Source: Sipunculus nudus | Taxonomy: Eukaryota > Annelida > Sipuncula > Golfingiida > Sipunculidae | DNA length: 64,000 bases | Assembly: GCA_026874595.1 (NCBI GenBank) | Contig: CM049318.1 | Span: 8,846,741-8,910,740 of the forward strand | Direction of reading: 5' to 3' | Part shown: positions 50,301 through 62,300 of the stretch, piece after piece | How the letters are laid out: every line of letters starts with the position of its first letter | Numbering within the stretch: position 1 is the stretch's first letter | The notes under the pieces: generated by a model | The model's input: only the letters and a program-made list of their open reading frames with translations | Told to the model about the DNA's origin: nothing | The model's database searches: none | Program-made: the position numbers and the translations under genes

Positions 50301-53300
50301 AATTTTTTTCTCTATTTTTGAGACCTTTAAGGATGTAGTTATCTGTCAACAGGGTTCAAATTGTAACCACTGGACCTAGATTCTTCATTCTTGACACACA
50401 GGGTGACCCATGAAAAGTCTCCATGGAAACCTGAAATAAGGTCTCTGTTACCCATATCCTTTGAGCTGTGGCACTCCAAGGTACAGCTCAGAATAATGGA
50501 AAATTTGATACAAAAGCTGAAGTATCTGAACAACTAATGCAGAGATCACCATAATTGTTTGCATGGATATTGATCAAGGAGTGTTTCATGAATTTCCGCA
50601 GCCTGGGTGCACCACCTCTATTTTTTTTATTTTTTAAGAATTTTTTTCACTGTTTTTGAGACCTTTAAAAATGTGGACATCTGTTAACAGGGCACAAATC
50701 GTAAAGACTGGACCTAGAATCTTCATTCTTGACATTCTGAGAGGCCTATGAAAAGTCTCCATGGAAACCAGAAATTAGGTCTCTGTTACCCATATCCTTT
50801 GAGCTATGGGGCCCCAAAGTACCCCCCAGAATAGTGAAAAATTTCATATAAAAACTTCAATATCTCATTTACTACATCACTGATGGTCATGATTTTTGGC
50901 ATACATATTGATCATGAGATGTTTCATCAGTTTCTGCAGATCGGTGGCGCCACCTGTATTTTTCAAAGTTTTACAATTTTTTTTCTCTATTTTTGAGACC
51001 TTTATGGATGTAGTTATCTGTCAACAGGGTTCAGATTGGACATAGAATCTTCATTTTTGACACACAGGGAGATCTATGAAAAGTCTCAATGGAAACCTGA
51101 AATTAGGTCTCTGTTACCCATATCCTTTGAGCTATTGCACTCCCAAAGTACAGCTCAGAATAATGGAAAATTTGATACAAAAGCTGAAGTATCTGAACAA
51201 CTAATGCAGAGATCACCATAACTGTTTGTATGGATATTGATCATGGAGTGTTTCATCAGTTTCTGCAGCCTGGTGGCACCACATATATTTGTTGGGGCTT
51301 TTTTTCGAATTTTTTTTCTATATTTTTGAGACATTTAAAGATATGAACATCTGTTAACATGGCACAAATCGTAACAACTGGACCTAGAATCTTCATTCTT
51401 TACACACAGGGAGACCCATGAAAAATCTCCATGGAAACCTGAAATTAGGTCTCTGTTACCCATATCCATTAAGCTGAATGGCTCCAAAGTACTCCCCAGA
51501 ATAATGAAAAATTTGATACAAAAACTCCAGTATCTCAATAACTACAACACTGATGGTCATGATTTTTGGCATACATATTGATCATGACATGTTCCATCAG
51601 TTTTAGCAGAATGGGTGTGCCACCTCTATTTTTTTCAAATTTTTACCAATTATTGTATCCGCCAAAACAGAGTTTTGCGGATACTATGTTTTCAGCTGCA
51701 TACCGCCGCCGCTGACTAATTCACCTGAAATTCGGCATGCATATACATCCTAGATAGCTTTTCTGATTTTATGACAGGTGGCGCCACCTACAATCACGTT
51801 TACACTGCAGACATCCAAGCTCATATCTCGGGAACTGTTTGACCGATTGGGCCAAAATTTTGCATGTCTATAGATCTCACATAGCTCTTTATCATAAGCA
51901 AAACTGGTGTCTCAATGTCTCAATGGAAACCTGAAATTAGGTGTCTCAAAGTCTCAATGGAAACCTGAAATTAGGTCTGTGTTACCCATATCCTTTGAGC
52001 TATTGCACTCCCAAAGTACAGCTCAGAATAATGGAAAATTTGATACAAAAACTGAAGTATCTGAACAACTAATGCAGAGATCACCATAATTGTTTGTATG
52101 GATATTGACCATATAGTGTTTTTATTAGTTTCTGCAGACTGGTGGAGCCACGTGTATTTTTTTTAAAGTTTACGCATTTTTTCTCTGTTTTTGAGATATA
52201 TTTATACAGACACAATCTCAGCCTGTTGGTTTATCTCTTTGATGCTTCAGTTGAATGGTTATATACTACCATTCAGATGATAAAATTTCCTTTAGCAAAT
52301 CTCTTCCCAGTCAGCTGAGCGTCATGACCCATGGGTCACTTGTTTCTGTAAAATTATGCAGATTTTCATTGATTCCTAACATTTTATAATGATTTTAAAT
52401 GTTTTCATAAGCTTTCTGTGCTTTTTCTTCCTTCAGGTGAAGAGAGTGCCAGGGTCAAGCGGAAGGTTACACAAGACGGAGGATGGTGCCTGGGAATGGT
52501 CTGATGATGAGCTGGATGAGAACTCTGAGGAGGGGAAGCTGGCTGTTACTGGAGGCAGAGTAAGTGCCTGATGATACACCTTATACACTTTACTAGTGAC
52601 ACTTGTCTGTGACAAGCTGTCACATCAGGTCCAATAAGGTGTACGTGTCAATATGGTCTAAGGGTTGAATGGAGATAACATACGAAAAGTGATGCCCTTC
52701 CCCAAAACAGGTACAACTTTTAGTGGTCAGATTATTAAAGGGACCATTTAGTTTAAATAAATAAGTATATGTTTTGTCATTTTCTATTAATGTTCTTACA
52801 ATAACATGAAACTATCCTACCAGATAGGGTTTTATGTCTGAAATGCTCACATGTGTATAATTGATTTAATGCGGGGTTGGCCACGGCCACGTTCGTTTCT
52901 AAAGAACTCCTCTGACAGTGACACCCTTGGAACGATCTTTCCAGAACTCTGCATAATTATTGGGTAACATTTGAACTGGTGCCTAACAGAGATGGGTGGC
53001 GCCATCTTTTTGTGCTGTATGAATCTGGGTGTCTTAGTAACAGCCCATATGTTAAGTGTTGTTCAATGTATTTGGCTGAAATTGTGAATCTCCATACTTC
53101 TTTGTTACCTCCATCTCCTACTTAAGACTGGTGGCACCACCTACAATCATTTTCGCCTGACATCCATCCATGCATTTTCCATCTGTTTGTTTTAGTGTTT
53201 GTACAATGTATTTGGCTGAAATTGTGCATGTCCATAGATCTTGGCTACCTCCACCTCATACTCAAGACTGGTGGTGCCATCTGTAATTGTATTTGTGTGG

Positions 53301-56300
53301 TATCCATCCATGCATTTGCTTCAGGTGAAAATCACTCATATCTCAGAACTTGTTTATTGTATTGGTCTGAAATTTGGAAAGTCCATCCGTCTTGGAGAGT
53401 TTTCTCATATACCAGGCAAGTGGTGCCACCCACCTTTCAAGGTTAATAGAATACATTGATGCACTTTTTCCTTTTTCTCAGGAGTGGTTAGCCATATTGG
53501 TCTGAAATTATGCATGTCCAATTGTTCTTAGCTACTACCTTCTCCTACTCAAGACTGGTGGTGCCATCTACAATCATTTTAATGTTGTGTCCATTTGTGC
53601 CTTTGCTTTGGGTGAAAATTGCTCATATCTCAAGAGTGGTCCTGAAATTTGGCAGCTTAATCCATTTGGAGAGTTTTCTTGTAAACCAGACAGGTGGTGC
53701 CAACTGCCATTCCATTTTTAGCCCTCAGCCCTTAGGCTGATGGGCTAATGTCGTCACCCAAGCTGTCTGTCCGTCCGTCCGTCCAGCGTCCGTTAACTTT
53801 TACCTTGTGAGCGGGATATCTTGAAAAGGATTCACCGTCAGAATTTTATTTCCTTGGTAAAGATGTATATCGACAAAATCTCGGTCAAGTTCGGAGATGG
53901 GTGACCTTGACATATTTTTCTACATTTTAGAGCTGATTATAGAAAAACACTTAGATGCTTATTACTCAGGAACCATTTGGTGGATTTTCACAAAACTTTC
54001 TATGATTATTGGGACTGATAATCTGTACTTGCTACACAAGTTTGGTGGTGCCACCAACAATATCTGATTTTTAATGAATTTTTATCGGATTTTTCAACTT
54101 TGGGCTTGTGAGCAGGATATCTCTAAAAGGATTCATCGTAGGAATTTTATTTTTTCGGTGAAGATGTTTATTGACAAAATCTCGGTCAAGTTCGAAGATG
54201 GGTGACCTTGACTTATTTTTCTACGTTTTAGAGCTGATTATAGAAAAAACATTTAGAAGCTTATTTCTCAGGAACCATCGGCTGGATTTTCACAATACTT
54301 ACTATGAACATAGGGAGTGATGGTCTGTAACTGCTGCACAAGTTTGGAGGTTCCACCTGCAATTTCTGTTTTTTAATGAATTTTTGGATTTTTCAACTTT
54401 GGCCTTGTGAGCGGGATATCTTTAAAAGGATTCACAATAGGAATTTCATTTCTTTGGTGAAGATGTATATCGACAAAATCTCGGTCAAGTTCGAAGATGG
54501 GTGACCTTGACCTACTTTTCAAGGTCACAGAGCTGATAATAGAATAAAACTTAGAAGCTTATTTTTAGGAAGCATTTGGTGGATTGTTATGAATCATGGT
54601 ACATACCTCTCCATTTTAAATTTATAACTGAGACATGTACAGATATACATCTATGTGAGAACAGATATTTAGTACTTGTTACTGTTACCACCTCTAAACA
54701 CTGTTCTTTTGGCTGAGGGCTTTTGTCAGCTTCTGCTGATATTCTAGTTGTAGAATACATTGATGCACTTTTTCTTAGTAGTGGTTTGGTGTCTTGACCT
54801 GAAATTTGGCATGTTCATCTGTCTTTGGTGGATGGCGCCACCTACAGTCATTTTCTCATAGTGTTGATCCATCATAGACAAGACAGGTGGCACCACCTAC
54901 CTCATTGTTCAGAATATATTGCCTTTTTCATAGGATAATTTGATGTATTCACCTAAAATTTGAAAAGGGTTAACTTATATACAGTACTGCTTTGGCCACC
55001 TTCAATCAATTTCATCTCATATCTGTCTGTAGATCTATTTTTGTGAACATTGCACATATGTGTGGAGTTAGGTTGGCATCTCTGAAGCCACACATTTGGA
55101 GTCGTGTCATGTCAGAAATATTCATTCCCTTACAGAACCCATGCCTCTGTGATCTGGTGGATACCTGTAGTCACTTGTTGACTGCCCATTTTCTAGTTCT
55201 TAGATGTAACTGAATAATGCTGAAAATATAATATGGAATATAAAATAGTGAATAAACATACATTGCTTTTTTAGGAATGAGTTTGTAGGTTGCCTATGGT
55301 TTCTCATGGTTTTTAGCTCAGCTGACTGAAAGTCATCTGAGCTATAGTGATCACTCTTTGTCCGTCGTCCGTCTGTCCGTCTGTCCGTCTGTCTGTCTGT
55401 CCGTCTGTCCGTCTGTCCGTCCGTTAACCAGGCACAAATCGTAACCGCTGGACCTAGAACCTTGTAACTTAGGATTCTGAGAGGTCCATAAAAAATCTCC
55501 TTGGAAACCAGAAATTAGGTCTCTGTTACCCATATCCTTCGAGCTATGTGGCCCCAAAGTACCCCCCAGAAAAGTCAAAAATTTCATACAAAAACTTCAA
55601 TATCTCATTAACTACTTGACTGATGGTCATGATTTTTGGCATACATATTGATCATAAGATGTTACATCACTTCCTGCAGACTGGTGGCACCACCTGTATT
55701 TTTCGATTTTTTACAAATTTTTTTCTCTATTTTTGAGACCTTTAAAAATGTGAACATCTGTTAACAAGGCACAAATCATAAAGACTGGACTTAGAATCTT
55801 AATTCTTGACACACTGAGAGGTCCATGAAAAATCTCCTTGGAAACCAGAAATTAGGTCTCTGTTACCCATATCCTTTGAGCTATCGGGCCCCAAAGTACC
55901 CCCCAGAATAGTAAAAAATTTCATACAAAAACTTCAATATCTCAATAACTACATCACTGATGGTCTTCATTTTTGGCATACATATTGATCATGAGATGTT
56001 CAATCAGTTCCTGCAGACTGGTGGCGCCACCTGTACTGTTTGATTTTTTACGATTTTTTCCTCTATTTTTGAGACCTTTGAGGATGCTGTCATCTGTTAG
56101 CGTGGCACAAATCGTAATGACTGGACCTAGAATCTTCATTTTCGACACACTGAGAGACCTATGAAAAGTCTCCATGGAAACCAGAAATTAGGTCTCTGTT
56201 ACCCATATCCTTCAAGCTATGGGGCCCAAAATTACCCCCCAGAATAGTGAAAAATTTCATACAAAAACTTCAATATCTCATTAACTACATCACTGATGGT

Positions 56301-59300
56301 CATGATTTTCGACATACATATTGATCATGAGATGTTTCATCAGTTTCTGTAGACTGGTGGCGCCACCTGTATTTTTCAATGTTCACGAATTGTTTTCTCC
56401 ATTATTGAGACTTTTAAGGATGTAGTTATCTGTCAACAGGGTACAAATCGTAACGACTGGACCTAGAATCTTCGTTCTTGACACACAGGGAGACCCATGA
56501 TAAGTCTCCATGGAAACCTGAAATTTGGTCTCTGTTACCCATATCCTTTGAGCTATGGCACTCCAAAGTACAGCTCAGAATAATGGAAAATTTGATACAA
56601 AGCTAAAGTATCTGAACAACTAATGCAGAGATAACCATAATTGTTTGCATGGATATTGATCATGGAGTGTTTCATAAGTTTCTGCAGACTGGTGGCACCA
56701 CCTGTATTTGTTCGGTTTTTTTTACGAAATTTTTCTGTATTTTTGAGACCTTTAAAGATATGAACATCTGTTAACAGGGCACAAATCATAAAAACTGGAC
56801 CAAGAATCTTCATTCTTGACACACAGGGAGACCCATGAAAAGTCTCCATGGAAACTTGAAATTAGGTCTCTGTTACCCATATTCTTTAAGCTGTATGGTT
56901 CCAAAATATCCCCCCCCCCCCATGAATAATGGAAAATTTGATACAAAAACTGCAGTATTTCAATAACTACAACACTGATGGTCATGATTTTCGGCATACA
57001 TATTGATCATGAGCTGTTCCATCAGTTTCTGCAGACTGGGTGTGCCACCTCTATTTTTTTTTTCAAATTTTACGAATTTTTTTCTTTTTTTTGAGACCTT
57101 TAAAGATGTGGTTATCTGTCAACAGGGTACAAATCGCAACAACTGGACCTAGAATCTTCATTCTAGTCATGCAAGGAGGCCCATGAAAGGTGCCTGTGGA
57201 AACTTGAAATTAGTTCTCTGTTACCCATATCCTTCAAGCTATAGGACTCTGAAGTATCCCTCAGAATAATGGACAATTTGATACAAAAACTGAAGTATCT
57301 GAACAACTAATGCAGAGATCACCATGATTTTTGCATGGATATTGACCATTAAGTGTTTTTATTAGTTTCTGCAGACTGGTGGAGCCACCTGTATTTTTGT
57401 ATCCGCCAAAACGAAGTTTTGTGGATACTATGTTTCTGACCGAGTTCCTCCGCCGTGGCGGCGTTCGTTTCCAGAGAGCTCCTCGGAGACTAATGGACCG
57501 ATTTTTCCCAAACTTACACCTATTATCGGGTCACATGTGAACTGGTGCCTAACCAATTTGCATTGACCTCTGACCTTTCCTCTCTATCCAGTGTCCATTT
57601 GTGGGTCTGTTTCCACTCATAAACCCTAATATCTCGGGAACCGTTTGACCGATCAGGAAATAAAATTGATACAAATGTAGACCTTAGATTGCTTTATAAC
57701 ATACACAAAAAATGGTGGCGCCACCTGTAACCATGTTTGCACAGTGTCCATCTGTTCATCTGCCTTGGGTTAAAATCACTCATATCTCTGCAGTGAATTG
57801 ACTAATTCACCTGAAATTCGTCATGTGTATACATCCAGGATAGCTTTCTTGATTTTATGACAGGTGGCGCCACCTTACGTTCACGTTCACGCTGATGACA
57901 TCCAAGCTTATATCTCGGGAACCGTTTGACCGATCAGGAAATAAAATTTATACAAATGTAGCCCTTTGATAGCTCTGTAACATACACAAAAAATGGTGGC
58001 GCCACCTGTAACAATGTTTGCACAGCGTCTGTCTGTTAGTCTGCCGTGGCCTAAAATTACTCATTTCTCTGTAGTGGTTCGACATAACTGCCTAAAATTT
58101 TGCAGGTTTATACATCGTGGACAGCTTTCTTGATTTTATGACAGGTGGCGCCACCTACATTCTAGTTAACGCTGGACACATCCAAGCTCATATCTCAGGA
58201 ACCATTTGACCGATTGGGCCAAAATTGTGCATGTGTTTAGATCTCACATAGGTCTTTATCATACACAAAACTGGAGGGGTTACCTGCAAAGATTTTTGGC
58301 ACAGTGTTTGTCTGCCATGGGCAAAAATCGCTCATATACATGTAGTGGTTTGACTTTTCTGCCTAAAATTTTGCAGGTGTATACAACTTGGACAGATTTC
58401 TGGATTTGTGGAAGGTGGCACAACCTACATACACATTTAGGCTGCAGACATCCATGCTAATATGCAACATACCTCACTCTATTTCCCCTTGCCACTCAAT
58501 CCATGCCTCACTATCCGATTTTGGCAGATACATGTAGTCACTTGTCAGTTACCCGTATTCTAGTTTTAAAAGTTTACACATTTTTCTCTATTTTTGAGAT
58601 ATAAAAGACAGACTAAATCTTGGCCTGTTGGTTAATCTGTTTGATGCTTCAGTTGAATGGGTATATACTACCATTCTGGTGATAAAATTTCCTTTTGCGA
58701 ATCTCTTCCCAGTCAGCTGAGCGTCATGACCCATGGGTCACTTGTTAATATGACACTATAGGGTACAATGATACATGTAAGAGACCTGTAGAAATGGTCA
58801 CTGTGCCATTTCTGTCTTGAATTTCTCTCTTTGACTGGTGTACTCTTGTCTGATTTAAATACCCCTGGTTTCATATTCTGTCACTCTCACACAGGTATGT
58901 GTATACATTAAATAAAGTACATCAGATGTCATGAACAGTTGTGTAGCATTTTTAACTTTAAAATTTTTTTAAAAGTTGTATATTGTGTTTTAGTCACGGC
59001 GACTGCCATCTGAGCAAGCAGAAGCAGACAAGGTATCAGAGGTAAGGTATATTAACAACCCATAGCCAGTAATATTGTTCAGGATAACATCAGGCTCATG
59101 TGTAGCCATACTTAGATACAGTAGTATACAGATACAGAGATCAGGATAAATTTCATGTGTTGAAAATCCATTTCTTTTTATACGCCTGTCTATGAGGGGA
59201 CGTATTATGGTATACCACGGTAGTCCACCTGGTAACTTTTAGTGTCGCCATGATAACTTACTGGGGCTTTGATGGATTTTCATGAAACTCACCACAACTA

Positions 59301-62300
59301 CTTACAAATAGACTATCTTTCCAGAGTATGATTATGGGCAAAATCAGCGCTTATTTAATAAGGTCAGAGGTCATGAGGCTATTTAGTAGTGTTGCTGCGA
59401 TAACTTACCAGGAATATGATGGAATTTGATAAGACTTAACAGAAACATTAATCAGAATAATATCTTGCCTAAGTTCAGTTTCAGTCAAAATTTATGCAAC
59501 ATTGTCTCACCTGAATTACATTCTCAGCAAAATTCACTCATATATAATTAAGTCAGAGGTCACAAGAAATAAGACGAGCATATTATGAACCATTTGCGGT
59601 GCTCGTTATGTAATAATCAGGATTTAGCCAGAAAGGCAAGCATGGTCATATATTTTTTACATTACCCCAGAAGATAAGTCATTAACCTTGCACCATTTAT
59701 TAATCTTTTTTTGGGGGGTGAAGGGGGGGGGGTAAAATATCTGCATAGTGTTACATATGCTAAAAGAAGCAGCATATTCTGTTCAGTTGACTTTACATCT
59801 GACTTGTTTGATTCTCCACTATATATTATCCAAGTAGATAATATCCTTTATGAACATGTTTCATCATAAATCCAGATATTTACTGGTATTTAGGTTTAGA
59901 TGTCATATGCAGCTATGAAGGTTTGAAAATGAGTGTATCTGATGCATATTCATTCACACCAGATTTGTTTTAAGTCTTTCTTTGTATGTTCATGGCCACC
60001 AAAGCAGAAAATCCTATTGTTATCCCTCTCAGTACTTGGGTGAACAAATTTGGTTGTTTTCTTATTTGTTCTTTTTCATGTTAGTCTTTTTTATATATAT
60101 AAAATTGAAGTTTATATAATTTTTAGCTCAGCTAATAATAGTTCAACTGAACCATAGTGAAGGCCTTCTGTCCATCATTCAGTCTTCAAAGGTTTACCAA
60201 GGCATATTTTATGACAGTTAAAGCTACACACCTCCAGTATTGCATGCAGTTCATATGGAGCATGTGCTCTTATTTTGCCTAAAACTAGGTACCTGTGACC
60301 TAGTTTCTTCCAGGTGCAGCTCAAAGTTTACCATTAAAGGCAAGACAAAATTTTCAAACTGACCTCAAATCTTGAATTCCTCCAAATTAGCTTATGGTAA
60401 GTTGCCCAGAGCTGTGTGTCCACAGTGGTAATTAGGTTACTATGGTTTATGGGAAATATTGTATGAACTCTGGTGTCTTTTGAATTTAATAGCAAAAAAA
60501 ACCTTATATTTATATAATAGGTTTAAATGCCCTAGAGCCCAGGGAATTATTCTTACTGCTAACATTACTCAGAATTTGCCCATCCTCTCAGCATTGATGT
60601 AACAAGTTATTTTGAATAATTGTATAGACGCATGCCTCATATTACTCTGAAAGCTGTTACAGTAAGCTAAACAAGGAATGTTTTTATATGTAGTTAAAAT
60701 TCAAAACACACCCACACTTTCAAAATATTACTCACATATTTTACTTTTCCAAAATTTTAATTGTTGGCACAGTCAAGTAAATTCTTGTCTCAGTTTCAAC
60801 TTTGAACATAAATTGCTTCATAAATTTAGATTTTTTAATATCCTTAAGTGAAATCAGTTGTAGCTAGTAAAAAAAGTGTATTATTTAGTGGACACTGCTG
60901 CAAATGTAAAAGTTACATTCTGTCACCTGAATAGAGAGTTTGCTGCTCATGTTAAATCAGTCTTACAAGCTGTGCTCATTAGATGAGCATCATGACCCTT
61001 TGGTCATTTTTTTATTTATATTTTTTTTCAGCCATCTGTACCTGTACCTACCAAACCAGCTGTAGAGAAACAACCTGTACCCCCATCAGAACCAGTAGGT
61101 ATCTTGTAATCAGTGCATAAAGATTCTTGATAAACCCCTCTGTCCACTTCATGAACTAGCTGGTAGTATGCTTGTCAAACAGATCTGTACCAGTAGATCT
61201 ACATAAGCTCAAAGTTATGAATTTTCCTTTAGTTTTCAAAATCTGAGATTACACAGACTTCATGTTAAAATTAATGGAAATGGTGTCATGGGTATTTGAC
61301 CCACCAAAAGTTGCTAATGGCTCAATTGATCATCTGTAGACTTGCGGATGTCATTTTTATCTTGCAACCCCCATCATATTTGAGTTCAGTAAAAAATCAC
61401 AGCAAACAGACTCTGCATCCTGCCAACATTACACCCTTGTTATGAACATAACCCGCTAGGATAACCATGAAAAGTATTTGATCGGTATTTTAGCTAAGCT
61501 GACTTACAGTCAGCTAAGCTATAGTGATGACCCTCTGTTCATTAATTCATAGTAAACTGAGCACATTTTACAACTTTTAAATCTGCAAGTTAGCATTAAG
61601 ATAGCATGAGGTTGTCAATATTCAGTGTTCAAGATCTCTGTTCCTGCCTGAAACTAGGTCACTGTGAGCTCAGTTCCTTCATGACACAGACTAAAATGTT
61701 CGCTTTTGTTATTAAAACCTAAAGCCTAAATTCTTCTTGCCTATAATAATTCTTTAGACTTGCCCTTTATTCCTATAAGTTCATGCTAAAGCAAAATAGT
61801 ATTTCTTCCAGTTCTGGCAGTTTAGTCCTGTAATTTATTGTACTTATTGGTCCAACATTGTGCCACCTTCTGTTGGATAACTTTTTATCATTTTCTATAA
61901 ATATTTTCAGTCTTGTCATATTCTGATCAAAGTTAAAAAAATATGGTTTGCATTTCCTTTAATAATAGACTATATTTCACCAGCTTAGTGTCATGGCCCA
62001 TGGGTCACTTCTTCCTGTTGGCTAAGACCAGTACATTAAAAAAAAACATCCCATGTATGCATATTAAAGTGTTATATAACACAGAAGCTGACTTTTCATG
62101 TGTTTTCATGTGATTTAAGTGTTTTAGTGTTTGCATACCAAAATTATAACAGTCATAAGTTGTCTAGTCATTTATGCCATTATTAAAGTGGTATCTACTT
62201 ATTTTTCAGGCACCCATAGTAGCAGGTGGCCCTCCAATCAACCTGGTCCTTCGGCTCAGGTAATGTGCTGACAAAGCAGAAACAATTCACCTTACCATGA

